Below, in pieces: positions 8,559-17,381 of a stretch of 64,000 nucleotides of DNA. Below the pieces are notes generated by a model. The model was not told the DNA's origin and searched no databases. It worked only from the letters and a program-made list of their open reading frames with translations. Numbering within the stretch: the stretch's first letter is position 1; the number at the start of each line of letters is the position of its first letter. Position numbers and translations under genes: made by a program. Source of the DNA: an uncultured Shewanella sp. (GTDB taxonomy: Bacteria > Pseudomonadota > Gammaproteobacteria > Enterobacterales > Shewanellaceae); NCBI RefSeq assembly GCF_947497935.1, contig NZ_CANMIO010000012.1, positions 1-64,000 on the forward strand, written 5' to 3'.

Positions 8559-9428
8559 TTACAGCGGTTTACTTATCCTAATCACAACACGACGGTTTCG
8601 CGAACGCTCATCGATCGTTTGATTCGAGGCGACATGCCTTTTCTCACCATGTCCCTGAGTATGTATTCGGTTTTGGCCAATACCACTGGCCACAAAAAAC
8701 TCCTTCACCGAATCGGCACGCTCTTCAGACACCTTCTGATTGACGCTACGACCACCATAACTATCGGTGTAAGCATCAATAAGAACCAAATCGACGTTCT
8801 GATCGTAAGCTAGGTATTCTTGCACTCTGGCAATCTGCGACTTTGCATAACGTGTCAATTCGGTTCCGCCAGATTCATAAGTTAATACCGTAAACGCAAT
8901 ATCTTCAAACGAATAGGGTAATAGCGAAGACAAGCAAGACTTAAACTCGGCGTATTGACGCCTAAAGTTTACCGCTGATAATCCAACAGCTATTTTATTG
9001 GTCTCATTATACCAATCGGCATAATAAAAAGTCGGCTGCATACCACTTTCAAGTTCGGCAAGCATAGACCAGGCTGCATTACGCGGCACTTCTCCGCTAA
9101 AGTACTTTTGATAAGTTAGCTCAGTGATCTCTTTAGACAAAACACCAGGGCGCCAAGCTGGAGCCATGCTCATCAATTTTGCTTGTGTCACCTGATCAGG
9201 TTTAACCCACATATCTAAGGTGAAGTTTAAGTTGTGATCTTTACCTGCACGACTTGTAAACACCGCTTTGCCATAGGCAGGGATGTCATGCTCTAGGCGG
9301 CACATAACAGGGTTATTGCCACTCAAACGCCACTGCGACTCCTCTAAAGAAGCCACATATTGCCTCAATTCTGCACTCGCAAAAAATGGTAGACACAATA
9401 ATGATGCTAAAATCACACTAAGCCGCAT
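8559..9428 (-). CDS. motY: Sodium-type flagellar motor protein MotY
   Basis: 289 residues. The signal peptide ends near residue 19 (LCLPFFASAELRQYV). A MotY N-terminal domain (about 20-165) is followed by an OmpA-like peptidoglycan-binding domain (about 175-289) with DAYTDSYGGRSVNQKVSEER and NRRVVIRI. In Vibrio MotY forms the T ring with MotX and recruits the PomAB sodium stators. The ATG at 9428 has GAGAG about 8 nt upstream and is preceded by a sigma-28 promoter at 9461-9487. A longer frame would start upstream of that promoter. motX is not in this window. Confidence 0.92.
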   Translation of the reverse strand: MRLSVILASLLCLPFFASAELRQYVASLEESQWRLSGNNPVMCRLEHDIPAYGKAVFTSRAGKDHNLNFTLDMWVKPDQVTQAKLMSMAPAWRPGVLSKEITELTYQKYFSGEVPRNAAWSMLAELESGMQPTFYYADWYNETNKIAVGLSAVNFRRQYAEFKSCLSSLLPYSFEDIAFTVLTYESGGTELTRYAKSQIARVQEYLAYDQNVDLVLIDAYTDSYGGRSVNQKVSEERADSVKEFFVASGIGQNRIHTQGHGEKRHVASNQTIDERSRNRRVVIRISKPL

Positions 9429-9460
9429 AGATTCACTCTCTAAATTTCTATCACTACTCT

Positions 9461-9487
9461 CTATCGGCAAAGATTTATCTTTCTTTA
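9461..9487 (-). promoter_or_regulatory. Sigma-28 (FliA) promoter of motY
   Basis: On the minus strand TAAAGAAA (9480-9487), an 11-nt spacer, then GCCGATAG (9461-9468). The FliA consensus is TAAAGTTT-N11-GCCGATAA, so the -10 box matches at 7 of 8 positions with exact spacing. Transcription would start about 25 nt before the motY ATG. This places motY among the late flagellar genes. Confidence 0.85.
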
Positions 9488-9510
9488 GCCTATAAATCAA
9501 TCAAACGAAC

Positions 9511-9539
9511 ATGACAGTCATTATGAGTTGCCGCATAAT
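9511..9539 (+). promoter_or_regulatory. Sigma-70 promoter of rnt
   Basis: ATGACA (9511-9516), 17-nt spacer, CATAAT (9534-9539); each box is one mismatch from consensus. The start would be near 9546, giving a short leader of about 23 nt. It is divergent from the motY promoter, and the two sites are about 25 bp apart. Confidence 0.65.
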
Positions 9540-9568
9540 AGCCACTTGCACTCTTTTGGGAAATTTTA

Positions 9569-10267
9569 ATGACTGACACTTTCGACCCTAATTTATTGAA
9601 AAACCGCTTTAGAGGGTATTTCCCAGTGGTCATTGACGTTGAAACTGCCGGTTTTAACTCGAAAACAGACGCGCTGCTAGAGATTGCCGTCACTATGTTA
9701 AAAATGGATGAAGACGGTGTGCTTGCTCTAGATAAGACACTGCATTTCAATATTGAACCTTTTGAAGGGGCCAACCTTGAACCTGAAGCGTTGGCCTTTA
9801 CTGGTATCGACCCAACCAATCCACTGCGCGGCGCAGTTAGCGAAAAAGAAGCATTCTTAGAAATATTTAAAGAAGTCAAAAAAGCGCAAAAAGCCGCAGG
9901 TTGTCATCGTAGTATTATTGTGGCTCACAATGCGGCATTTGATCATGGTTTTGTGACTCAAGCGATTGAGCGTAACGGGCTTAAACGCACACCGTTTCAC
10001 CCATTTGCTACATTCGACACCGCAGCACTTGCAGGCTTAGCCATTGGCCATACCGTACTCGCAAAAGCCTGTGCGATGGCCGGGATCCCTTTTGACAATA
10101 AAGAAGCCCACTCGGCACTATATGATACTGAGCGCACTGCAGAGCTATTTTGCTTAATCGTAAACCGCTGGAAGGCACTGGGTGGTTGGCCGTTTATTGC
10201 TGATGAAGAAGCTTACAAAGCAAAAGAAGCTGACACAAACTCTGCTGAAGAACAAACTGAAAGCTAA
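9569..10267 (+). CDS. rnt: Ribonuclease T
   Basis: 232-residue DEDDh 3'-5' exoribonuclease that trims tRNA and other stable RNA 3' ends. Exo motifs are [20 protein letters not shown] (Exo I, Asp and Glu), [11 protein letters not shown] (Exo II) and [15 protein letters not shown] (Exo III, His and Asp). It aligns along its length with E. coli RNase T (215 residues), with an acidic C-terminal extension of about 15 residues. Monocistronic, with terminator at 10316. Confidence 0.97.
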   Translation: MTDTFDPNLLKNRFRGYFPVVIDVETAGFNSKTDALLEIAVTMLKMDEDGVLALDKTLHFNIEPFEGANLEPEALAFTGIDPTNPLRGAVSEKEAFLEIFKEVKKAQKAAGCHRSIIVAHNAAFDHGFVTQAIERNGLKRTPFHPFATFDTAALAGLAIGHTVLAKACAMAGIPFDNKEAHSALYDTERTAELFCLIVNRWKALGGWPFIADEEAYKAKEADTNSAEEQTES

Positions 10268-10315
10268 CTGGTTAAGTAACTAAGTGACATTTTGCATATC
10301 AATAGCTAACTAAAA

Positions 10316-10344
10316 GGCGAAGAATTAATTTCTTCGTCTTTTTT
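10316..10344 (+). terminator. Terminator of rnt
   Basis: GGCGAAGAA-TTAAT-TTCTTCGTC (9 bp, one G-T pair) followed by TTTTTT, about 50 nt after the rnt stop. Confidence 0.88.
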
Positions 10345-10422
10345 ATACCCTTTGTCTCGTCCAGGATTGTATGTCTTATCGTAATGGGTATTAGCCATTA
10401 CGTTTGTCCAAATTTTAATAAC

Positions 10423-10452
10423 AAAAAAGCTGCGATAAACGCAGCTTTTTTT
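10423..10452 (-). terminator. Terminator of the peroxiredoxin gene
   Basis: A near-symmetrical hairpin AAAAAAGCTGCG-ATAAA-CGCAGCTTTTTT. The T tract on the minus strand serves the leftward peroxiredoxin gene; on the plus strand it is a second backstop for rnt. Confidence 0.88.
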
Positions 10453-10482
10453 ATGCTTTAACCACTCTATTTCATCAAGAAA

Positions 10483-11088
10483 TTATAGTGCGTCAGCATT
10501 GTCTGTTAGGTAAGAAGCAACGCCTTCTGGGCTTGCGTCCATACCTTTGTCACCTTTTTCCCAACCCGCTGGACATACATCGCCGTGATCTTCGTGGAAT
10601 TGAAGCGCATCAACCATACGGATCATTTCGTCAACGTTACGACCTAGTGGAAGATCGTTAACCACTTGGTGGCGAACTTGACCTTCTTTGTCGATTAGGA
10701 AAGAACCACGGAATGCAACACCCGCTTCTGGATGCTCAACGTCGTACGCTTTACAGATCTCATGCTTAACGTCAGCAACTAGCGTGTATTGAACTTGGCC
10801 AATACCACCCTTGTCTACTGGCGTGTTACGCCATGCGTTGTGAGTGAACTGAGAATCGATTGAAACACCGATTACTTCAACGCCACGCTTCTTGAATTCA
10901 TCCATGCGGTGATCAAAAGCAATTAGCTCTGATGGACACACGAAAGTGAAATCTAGTGGGTAGAAGAATACTACGGCAGTCTTTCCTTTAATTGCTTCAG
11001 ACAGGTTAAAGGTATCAACAATTTCACCATTACCTAGTACTGCAGCAGCAGTAAAATCAGGGGCCGGACGGCCGACTAATACGCTCAT
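10483..11088 (-). CDS. Typical 2-Cys peroxiredoxin (AhpC/Prx1 type)
   Basis: 201 residues. The peroxidatic Cys51 is in the motif FVCPSELIAF and the resolving Cys172 in DVCPAGW, so this is a typical 2-Cys dimer-type peroxiredoxin that reduces H2O2 and organic peroxides. The ATG at 11088 (MSVLVGRPAPDF) has GGAG 8 nt upstream; the longer frame would begin inside the -10 box at 11144. No ahpF-like reductase is adjacent, so the electron donor, probably thioredoxin, is encoded elsewhere. Confidence 0.95.
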   Translation of the reverse strand: MSVLVGRPAPDFTAAAVLGNGEIVDTFNLSEAIKGKTAVVFFYPLDFTFVCPSELIAFDHRMDEFKKRGVEVIGVSIDSQFTHNAWRNTPVDKGGIGQVQYTLVADVKHEICKAYDVEHPEAGVAFRGSFLIDKEGQVRHQVVNDLPLGRNVDEMIRMVDALQFHEDHGDVCPAGWEKGDKGMDASPEGVASYLTDNADAL

Positions 11089-11143
11089 TTTATTTCTCCA
11101 TCTATGGATTGCTAAAAACGCTGTTTCGTTTAAATCTAGAAGC

Positions 11144-11171
11144 ATTATATGCAGTGTTTTGCTCTATACAA
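11144..11171 (-). promoter_or_regulatory. Promoter of the peroxiredoxin gene
   Basis: On the minus strand a perfect -10 TATAAT (11144-11149) is preceded by a weak -35 TTGTAT (11166-11171) at 16 nt. A weak -35 with a strong -10 suggests activator help. I could not identify an OxyR site by eye. Confidence 0.6.
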
Positions 11172-11211
11172 GCTATTTGCGAGCAATATCACTTTTTTAA
11201 ATGATAATTCT

Positions 11212-11241
11212 GTTAACTGACCACTATCACGTCAGGTTAAC
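11212..11241. promoter_or_regulatory. Inverted repeat between peroxiredoxin and antiporter genes
   Basis: GTTAACTGAC (11212-11221) and GTCAGGTTAAC (11231-11241) form an inverted repeat with one bulged base. It lies in the divergent spacer and could be an operator; the binding protein is unknown. Confidence 0.35.
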
Positions 11242-11404
11242 CCTGTTTTCACTGCTACTATTTACACTTTGTTTGCATATTCAGGTACAGCTAATTCACA
11301 ACTCTGTTTGAATTCAAGATATCCAGCATAGTTACTGGACATAATGCGTATTAACAGGCAAAAATGGTCTCAACTTCAAATATAAGAAATAGATTAATCA
11401 TATT

Positions 11405-12724
11405 ATGAATGCTGTTGTCATCGCTGTATGCCTAATGTTAGGCCTCAGCTTAGCTAGAGTTAATATTGTCATTGCGCTCACCATTTCAGCCTTAGTAGCC
11501 GGTCTTGTTGGTGGCATGGATCTCCATCAAACGGTCGCCGCTTTTAATACTGGTCTTGGTGGCGGTGCGCAAATAGCCTTAAGCTATGCGCTACTGGGCG
11601 CTTTTGCTGTTGCTTTATCGCATTCAGGTTTAACGACATTGATTTCGAGCAAAGTTATTAGCTTATTAGGCAAAGAACAAAACAGTACCAACAATAACTT
11701 AGTGCGCTGGGTGTTACTATTAACCATTCTTGCGATGGCTATTTCTTCACAAAATATCTTGCCGATCCACATAGCATTCATTCCTATTTTAATCCCGCCA
11801 TTACTGCATGTAATGTCAAAATTAAAAATGGATCGTCGTTTAGTTGCTTGTGTGCTTACATTTGGTTTAGTGACTACCTATATGGTATTGCCTGTCGGCT
11901 TTGGCGGTATATTTCTTTACGATATTTTATTAACCAACCTCAATAGTAATGATTTGCAGGCCGTTCAAGCACAAGTTGCGCCCGCGATGATTATTCCCGC
12001 TCTAGGCATGGTGTTTGGTTTATTAGTTGCTATCTTTATCAGCTACCGTAAACCTCGCGAATATAAAGAAGAGCAAATTCTAGCTGCCGAACCTGAAGAA
12101 GCCTTAAATAAGCGTAATATTGTTATTGCGGTTATTGCGGTTATTTCTACCTTAGTGGTGCAGCTCTATACTGGCTCAATGATTTTCGGTGCTTTGATTG
12201 GCTTTATCGTGTTTAGCTTTTCAGGTGCACTTAAGCATGTTGCCGATCAAGATATCTTCAACCAAGGCGTTCGCATGATGGCCAATATTGGCTTTATCAT
12301 GATATCTGCTGCAGGCTTTGCAGCTGTGATAAAAGGTACAGGGGATGTTGCGAGCTTAGTTGAGATTATGAATACAGCAATAGGTGACAATAAAGCACTG
12401 GCTGCGTTCTTGATGCTACTGGTTGGTTTACTTATTACTATGGGTATTGGCTCATCGTTTTCGACTATACCAATTATTGCCGCTATCTATGTACCTTTGG
12501 CGATGAGCTTTGGTTTCTCTGTTGAAGCGACGATTGCGCTAGTGGGCACCGCTGCTGCGCTAGGAGATGCAGGTTCACCAGCATCAGAGTCGACTTTAGG
12601 GCCTACTGCGGGTCTAAATGCCGATGGACAGCACGACCATATGAAAGACAGCGTGATCCCAACCTTTATTCACTACAACATTCCATTGCTAGTATTTGGC
12701 TGGGTTGCGGCTATGGTGCTGTAG
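11405..12724 (+). CDS. Na+/H+ antiporter family membrane protein (COG2056 type)
   Basis: 439 residues and strongly hydrophobic, with about 11-12 membrane segments, for example at 1-40, 55-80, 95-135, 150-180, 195-215, 235-275 and 290-438. The C-terminal part carries [26 protein letters not shown], typical of NhaC-superfamily carriers (quoted core: [17 protein letters not shown]). The family includes a histidine permease in Bacillus, so an amino-acid substrate is as possible as sodium/proton exchange. A single gene followed by heptamer repeats and a shared terminator. Confidence 0.85.
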   Translation: MNAVVIAVCLMLGLSLARVNIVIALTISALVAGLVGGMDLHQTVAAFNTGLGGGAQIALSYALLGAFAVALSHSGLTTLISSKVISLLGKEQNSTNNNLVRWVLLLTILAMAISSQNILPIHIAFIPILIPPLLHVMSKLKMDRRLVACVLTFGLVTTYMVLPVGFGGIFLYDILLTNLNSNDLQAVQAQVAPAMIIPALGMVFGLLVAIFISYRKPREYKEEQILAAEPEEALNKRNIVIAVIAVISTLVVQLYTGSMIFGALIGFIVFSFSGALKHVADQDIFNQGVRMMANIGFIMISAAGFAAVIKGTGDVASLVEIMNTAIGDNKALAAFLMLLVGLLITMGIGSSFSTIPIIAAIYVPLAMSFGFSVEATIALVGTAAALGDAGSPASESTLGPTAGLNADGQHDHMKDSVIPTFIHYNIPLLVFGWVAAMVL

Positions 12725-12744
12725 GTCTAGGCTTGGGTATTTAA

Positions 12745-12773
12745 GGTCCTAGGTCCTAGGTCCTAGGTCCTAG
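12745..12773. repeat. Four tandem copies of heptamer GGTCCTA
   Basis: Four exact copies of GGTCCTA plus one extra G lie 20 bp after the antiporter stop and before the terminator. The same heptamer in the opposite orientation (CCTAGGA, three copies) follows the universal stress gene at 61767-61787. CCTAGG is self-complementary, so the array can fold in several registers. Confidence 0.9.
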
Positions 12774-12785
12774 AAAAATGAGAAC

Positions 12786-12813
12786 AAAAAAGGAGCCATT
12801 TGGCTCCTTTTTA
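12786..12813. terminator. Bidirectional terminator, antiporter gene and upp
   Basis: AAAAAAGGAGCCA-TT-TGGCTCCTTTTT is nearly symmetrical and lies between two convergent genes. It gives a T tract on each strand. Confidence 0.9.
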
Positions 12814-12873
12814 ATGTTAGGTGATTTAATTAGCTAAAATTTAAACCACCTCAACTTATGACAACATCAGTAC

Positions 12874-13500
12874 TTATTTAGTACCAAAAATCTTATCGCC
12901 CGCATCACCAAGACCAGGCAGAATGTAACCTTGCTCATTTAGGCAGTCGTCGATTGATGCAGTATAAAGTTCGATATCTGGATGCGCTTTTTCTAGTGCA
13001 GCAACACCCTCTGGAGCCGCTACAAGCACAAGAGCTTTAATCGCTGTACAGCCGCGCTCTTTTAGTAGATCGATTGTCGAAATCATCGAACCACCCGTTG
13101 CCAGCATTGGATCAACTACCAAGGCAATACGTGAAGGCATGTCACTGGCTAGCTTTTCAAAATATGGTACAGGCTCAAGTGTCTCTTCGTCACGGTAGAT
13201 ACCTACAACAGAGATACGTGCACTCGGAACGTGCTCAAGAACGCCGTCCATCATACCAAGACCTGCACGAAGGATTGGCACTACAGTGACCTTCTTACCT
13301 TTGATCTGTTCAATTTCAACAGGACCATTCCAACCTTCAATCGTTACCTTCTCAGTTTCGAAGTCAGCCGTTGCTTCATAAGTCAGTAAACTGCCCACTT
13401 CTGCCGCTAATTCGCGAAAACGTTTGGTACTGATATTACCTTCGCGCATTAATCCAATTTTATGACGGACTAAAGGATGTTTAACTTCAACGACTTTCAT
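12874..13500 (-). CDS. upp: Uracil phosphoribosyltransferase
   Basis: 208 residues, the same length as E. coli Upp. Salvages uracil to UMP using PRPP. The PRPP loop [10 protein letters not shown] and the uracil-binding C-terminal stretch [18 protein letters not shown] are intact. The ATG at 13500 ([16 protein letters not shown]) has GGAG 8 nt upstream; an upstream in-frame extension of 11 residues is not conserved. Divergent from purM. No uraA permease gene is adjacent. Confidence 0.97.
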   Translation of the reverse strand: MKVVEVKHPLVRHKIGLMREGNISTKRFRELAAEVGSLLTYEATADFETEKVTIEGWNGPVEIEQIKGKKVTVVPILRAGLGMMDGVLEHVPSARISVVGIYRDEETLEPVPYFEKLASDMPSRIALVVDPMLATGGSMISTIDLLKERGCTAIKALVLVAAPEGVAALEKAHPDIELYTASIDDCLNEQGYILPGLGDAGDKIFGTK

Positions 13501-13720
13501 CTTGTTCTCCTGATTTTCTAACGTATTTTTCACGGTAAATTTTAACGATTTTAGTAGATTTGTTCATATAGGAAAACTTAAAGTTTCAAAAAGGCGGTAA
13601 ATCGTGACCTCTGTCGCTAAGTTTATTGAAAAACTAAGCTTTCGAGCCTACTCACAAGCTGATAGAATGGCGCCGCGTAAAATCCAATAATAATCTATAC
13701 CCGTACCCGAGAGGATCTCC

Positions 13721-14761
13721 GTGAGCACTCCTACTACCCCACTAAGCTATAAAGATGCAGGCGTTGATATCGATGCCGGAAATGCACTAGTTAACAACAT
13801 CAAGTCAGCAGTAAAACGTACCCGCCGTCCAGAAGTTATGGGCAACCTAGGTGGTTTTGGTGCACTTTGTGAGCTACCAACTAAGTATAAGCATCCAGTA
13901 CTGGTTTCTGGTACTGATGGTGTCGGCACTAAGTTACGCCTTGCTATCGACTATAAAAAACACGATAACGTAGGTGTTGATTTAGTTGCCATGTGTTCAA
14001 ACGATCTAATCGTTTCAGGTGCAGAGCCACTGTTCTTCCTTGACTACTATGCGACAGGCAAACTTGATGTTGAAGTTGCGACCGCCGTTGTTAAAGGAAT
14101 TGCTGAAGGCTGTGTGCAATCAGGCTGTGCATTAATCGGCGGTGAAACTGCTGAAATGCCAGGCATGTACGAAGGCGACGACTACGACCTAGCAGGTTTC
14201 TGCGTTGGCGTTGTAGAGAAAGAAGAGATCATCGACGGCACTAAAGTGCAAGAAGGTGATGCCCTTATCGCACTAGCTTCAAGTGGTCCACACTCAAATG
14301 GTTTCTCACTTATCCGTAAGGTATTAGAAGTGAGCAAGGCCGATCCAGCGCAAGAACTTGCCGGAAAGCCACTAATCGACCATTTGCTAGAACCAACAAA
14401 AATTTATGTAAAGTCATTGCTTAAATTGCTTGAACAGCATGATGTTCATGCAATGTCGCACATTACAGGCGGTGGCTTCTGGGAAAATATCCCACGCGTA
14501 TTGCCAGAAGATTGCAAAGCAGTGGTACAAAGCGAATCTTGGCAGTGGCCAGTCGTGTTTAATTGGTTGATGGAAAACGGCAACATTTCACAATTTGAAA
14601 TGTACCGCACCTTCAACTGTGGTGTTGGTATGGTTGTCGCCTTACCAGCTGATAAAGTCGATTCAGCCTTAGAACTGTTAAAAGCAGAAGGCGAGAACGC
14701 TTGGTTAATCGGTAACATTGCCAAGCGTAACGGCGAAGAAGAGCAAGTGGAGATCCTGTAA
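13721..14761 (+). CDS. purM: Phosphoribosylformylglycinamidine cyclo-ligase (AIR synthetase)
   Basis: 346 residues, close to E. coli PurM throughout. ATP-dependent ring closure of FGAM to AIR, step five of purine synthesis. Signatures are [15 protein letters not shown], the nucleotide-binding [24 protein letters not shown] and [13 protein letters not shown]. It starts with GTG and has GAGAGG 8-9 nt upstream. The stop overlaps the purN ATG by one base (TAATG). I found no convincing PurR operator upstream. Confidence 0.98.
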   Translation: MSTPTTPLSYKDAGVDIDAGNALVNNIKSAVKRTRRPEVMGNLGGFGALCELPTKYKHPVLVSGTDGVGTKLRLAIDYKKHDNVGVDLVAMCSNDLIVSGAEPLFFLDYYATGKLDVEVATAVVKGIAEGCVQSGCALIGGETAEMPGMYEGDDYDLAGFCVGVVEKEEIIDGTKVQEGDALIALASSGPHSNGFSLIRKVLEVSKADPAQELAGKPLIDHLLEPTKIYVKSLLKLLEQHDVHAMSHITGGGFWENIPRVLPEDCKAVVQSESWQWPVVFNWLMENGNISQFEMYRTFNCGVGMVVALPADKVDSALELLKAEGENAWLIGNIAKRNGEEEQVEIL

Positions 14762-15405
14762 TGCCCCAGAGTTGTCGCGTTTTAGTATTAATTTCAGGTA
14801 ACGGCAGTAACTTACAAGCCATTATTGATGGTTGTGACGATAACCTCCAAGCCGAAGTTGTTGGCGTGATCAGTAACAAGCCCGATGCCTATGGATTGGT
14901 TCGTGCGCACCAAAATGAGATTGATACCAGCTGCGTGATAGCTCATACCGGCGAAACAAGACAAGAGTACGACGCAAGACTGCTCAATGCGATAGAAAAG
15001 TATCAGCCAGATCTTGTGGTATTAGCTGGCTTTATGCGAATTCTAAGCGACGAGTTCGTACAGCGTTTCGAAGGCAAGATGGTAAACATCCACCCTTCTC
15101 TCTTGCCTAAATATACAGGTTTACACACTCATCAACGTGCTATTGATGCAAAAGATACTGAGCATGGTGCAAGCGTACATTTTGTGACACCAGAACTCGA
15201 TGCAGGTCCGGTGATCTTGCAAGCTAAAGTACCTGTTTATGAAGATGATACTGCCGATACTGTGGCAGAGCGTGTTCATGAGCAAGAACATGCTATTTAC
15301 CCGCTTGTGGTTAAATGGTTCAGCCAGAATCGCTTAAGCATGGTAGATGGCGCTGCTCAATTAGATGGTCAAGCGCTTCCTGCGAATGGTTACGCTGCTG
15401 ACTAA
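14761..15405 (+). CDS. purN: Phosphoribosylglycinamide formyltransferase, folate-dependent
   Basis: 214 residues. Transfers formyl from 10-formyl-THF to GAR, step three of purine synthesis. GAR-binding LISGNGSNLQAIID and the catalytic region NIHPSLLPKYTGLHTHQRA with His in NIHPS are present, as is the Asp in DAGPVILQ. Translationally coupled to purM. Followed by a terminator at 15432. Confidence 0.98.
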   Translation: MPQSCRVLVLISGNGSNLQAIIDGCDDNLQAEVVGVISNKPDAYGLVRAHQNEIDTSCVIAHTGETRQEYDARLLNAIEKYQPDLVVLAGFMRILSDEFVQRFEGKMVNIHPSLLPKYTGLHTHQRAIDAKDTEHGASVHFVTPELDAGPVILQAKVPVYEDDTADTVAERVHEQEHAIYPLVVKWFSQNRLSMVDGAAQLDGQALPANGYAAD

Positions 15406-15431
15406 GCAAATATTTAAATAGCAAAAATACA

Positions 15432-15456
15432 AAGGTACCTTAGGGTGCCTTTTTTA
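15432..15456 (+). terminator. Terminator of purMN
   Basis: AAGGTACC-TTAG-GGTGCCTT (8 bp with one G-T pair) followed by TTTTT, 27 nt after the purN stop. Confidence 0.85.
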
Positions 15457-15479
15457 TTCAGCTGTTTTAATAACCAACG

Positions 15480-15890
15480 TTATTCACCACGTCGATCGCG
15501 CTTTTGTATTTCCCGATAAAAGTGACTGATAAACTCAATATCTTCTTTTGGCGCTGCTAGCATTTGATCTAAGAAATTCAATGTGCTCGCCGTAAGTGGT
15601 AATTTCCCTCCGTGCTGCCGTTCAAGATCTGTCATTGGGAACAGCTGCAAAATACTGATATCAAGCGCTTTAGCAATACGAAAAAGATCAAGTATTGTAA
15701 ATACGCTTCGCCCTTCTCGATCCATTTTTTCATAAAATGAAGAACGGCCCAGACTGGCTTTCTGTGCCAGTGTATTTTTAGACAGCTTTGAATGAACCAT
15801 TATGGCCTCAATGCGTTCAATCACCATCATGCGAAACACAGCTTCTTCAACACCGAAGAACTCAAACCCTTCTGTTTCAATCTCAGCCAT
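15480..15890 (-). CDS. XRE-like helix-turn-helix regulator
   Basis: 136 residues. A Cro/CI-type HTH occupies about residues 25-75, with the recognition region in LAQKASLGRSSFYEKMDREG and ILDLFRIAKALDISILQLFP. The N-terminus and the C-terminal helices (SHFYREIQKRDRRGE) are less conserved. The ATG at 15890 has AAAGG about 8 nt upstream; the alternative is a TTG two codons earlier. It is divergent from the amidase gene at 16021 across 130 bp holding two inverted repeats, so it probably controls that gene and itself. Confidence 0.8.
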   Translation of the reverse strand: MAEIETEGFEFFGVEEAVFRMMVIERIEAIMVHSKLSKNTLAQKASLGRSSFYEKMDREGRSVFTILDLFRIAKALDISILQLFPMTDLERQHGGKLPLTASTLNFLDQMLAAPKEDIEFISHFYREIQKRDRRGE

Positions 15891-15899
15891 AAACAAACC

Positions 15900-15948
15900 T
15901 TTCCATAATTCTGGATTTAATCCTAGCAGTTTGTCCGAATAATGGAAA
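15900..15948. promoter_or_regulatory. Long inverted repeat in the regulator/amidase spacer
   Basis: TTTCCATAATTCTGG (15900-15914) is repeated in inverted form as CCGAATAATGGAAA (15935-15948), with about 13 of 15 positions matching. The centre-to-centre distance is about 35 bp, between three and four helical turns. A plausible operator pair for the adjacent HTH protein; not shown experimentally. Confidence 0.5.
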
Positions 15949-15965
15949 AACGTTTCGGTACTATG

Positions 15966-15980
15966 TTCTCAACGTGAGAA
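15966..15980. promoter_or_regulatory. Perfect palindrome TTCTCA-ACG-TGAGAA
   Basis: Arms TTCTCA (15966-15971) and TGAGAA (15975-15980) are separated by ACG, 40 bp upstream of the amidase ATG. The size suits a dimeric HTH operator. Confidence 0.5.
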
Positions 15981-16020
15981 GGATAGCAATTGCTATTCAT
16001 TAACTGAAGAGGATTAAATC

Positions 16021-17217
16021 ATGCTTACCGTTAAATCAACACTCATTGCAGCGACACTTGGAATGTTAATACTATCAAAGGTTGCAGGTGCCGTTTCATT
16101 AGAGCCAGCAGAAGGTTTAAATGTTCAACAGCCATACTACTCGCCTGAGAAGTTTATCCAACAAACCAGCATGCCAGTCGTGGATATTCGTGGTGTATCT
16201 CCTGCTGATTACGCTGGAACATTTGAAGTTCAGATTGGTGAACAGGTTCGTCGTGGCATTAAGGAAGCCAAATACGTTTACCAGCTAGCAGGGATCGATT
16301 TAGCGCAGTTTGAAATGCAGTCGGAGAAACTATTAGAAAATTCTCGAAAATTAAACCCTGAATATTTTGATGTGGTTGAAGCGTTAGCCACTGTTGGTGG
16401 GATCACCATTGAGAAAATGTTCACCCTAAGCCAGTTAGATGCAGCCTTGGCATCAGCCGCTAACGCTTCTCTAAGAGGTTGCACAACCGTGAGCTTTAAA
16501 GGGACTGGGGTTGTAGGACAAGTCAACGATACCCCATCTTTATCCGGTGGTAACTATTGGATCCTTCAAGACGATGACTTTATTCAGGTTATGGCATCAG
16601 GCTTTTATGGTTCAGGACAAACAATGGGCAAAGAGTTAGGTGTAGTAATCAATTTTCAAGGCTCTGATTCTGTGGGAGTCGGACTTGACTCACCAATGGG
16701 CATAGAACTCGGGGCACTACAGAATTACATCGTACGACATGCAAATACAGTTGATGAAGCCGTAGAAATTTTAAATAAACATCGCACAGTAGTCGCTTCA
16801 CACTTTAACTTTGCTGACCGCCAAGGCAATACTGTTGGTGTTGAAATGCTAAGTGGAGATAATTATGTGATCCGCCGTGATGCAGGAGTTGGACATGCTA
16901 ATCATTCTGAGCGACTAGGCGTTATGCAAGCTTTTGCTGAAACGGTAGGCTTACCGAATAAGAGTAATGAGCGTACTATTGCAACGGCTTACACGGAATG
17001 GAGGGCTCAATTTGCTCAGTTATTTATTGATAACACACCTGAAGGCAGTATCGATGCCGCTAAATATGTTTTAAATAGCAAGCCCATCGCTCAACATGCA
17101 GCATATGGTTCAGACTTTATAACCACTCTTACAGCAGTAATGGATACAAAAGCGGGTTGTATGGAAGTGGCACCAGGTGTTGGAGAGTGGAACACGTTTC
17201 AAAGAGTTTGCTTTTAA
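16021..17217 (+). CDS. Secreted N-terminal-nucleophile amidase/acyltransferase (C45-like)
   Basis: 398 residues with a signal peptide (about 1-24, ...SKVAGA). Features of the acyl-CoA:isopenicillin N acyltransferase-like family: GTFEVQIGEQVRRGI near residue 66, then the self-cleavage site LRGC-TTVSF, where Cys154 would become the N-terminal nucleophile, and GQVND with the oxyanion Asn. The protein should mature into an alpha chain (to Gly153) and a beta chain (from Cys154). Relatives hydrolyse or transfer amide-linked acyl groups; the substrate (bile salt, acyl-homoserine lactone, beta-lactam or peptide) cannot be told. AGAGGA lies upstream of the ATG. Confidence 0.75.
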   Translation: MLTVKSTLIAATLGMLILSKVAGAVSLEPAEGLNVQQPYYSPEKFIQQTSMPVVDIRGVSPADYAGTFEVQIGEQVRRGIKEAKYVYQLAGIDLAQFEMQSEKLLENSRKLNPEYFDVVEALATVGGITIEKMFTLSQLDAALASAANASLRGCTTVSFKGTGVVGQVNDTPSLSGGNYWILQDDDFIQVMASGFYGSGQTMGKELGVVINFQGSDSVGVGLDSPMGIELGALQNYIVRHANTVDEAVEILNKHRTVVASHFNFADRQGNTVGVEMLSGDNYVIRRDAGVGHANHSERLGVMQAFAETVGLPNKSNERTIATAYTEWRAQFAQLFIDNTPEGSIDAAKYVLNSKPIAQHAAYGSDFITTLTAVMDTKAGCMEVAPGVGEWNTFQRVCF

Positions 17218-17245
17218 ATAAACAGTCTCTTCAGAATCTATAATA

Positions 17246-17277
17246 GAGTGCGGCAACATAAGTTGCCCGCACTCTTT
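17246..17277 (+). terminator. Terminator of the C45-like amidase gene
   Basis: GAGTGCGG-CAAC and GTTG-CCCGCACTC form a 12-bp stem with one bulged base, followed by TTT. The T tract is short. Confidence 0.7.
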
Positions 17278-17381
17278 AAATTATGACCATGTCTAATCAA
17301 CATGACGCTAGCAATTGCGCACTGAATAAATCACTAACAAAATCGGCACAAAGCTTATTGACTACCGAACCTCCCTAAGGG

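Noticed and set aside
13501..13720. PurR operator between upp and purM
   Set aside because: No ACGCAA-N4-TTGCGT-like palindrome could be found by eye; only AT-rich sequence.
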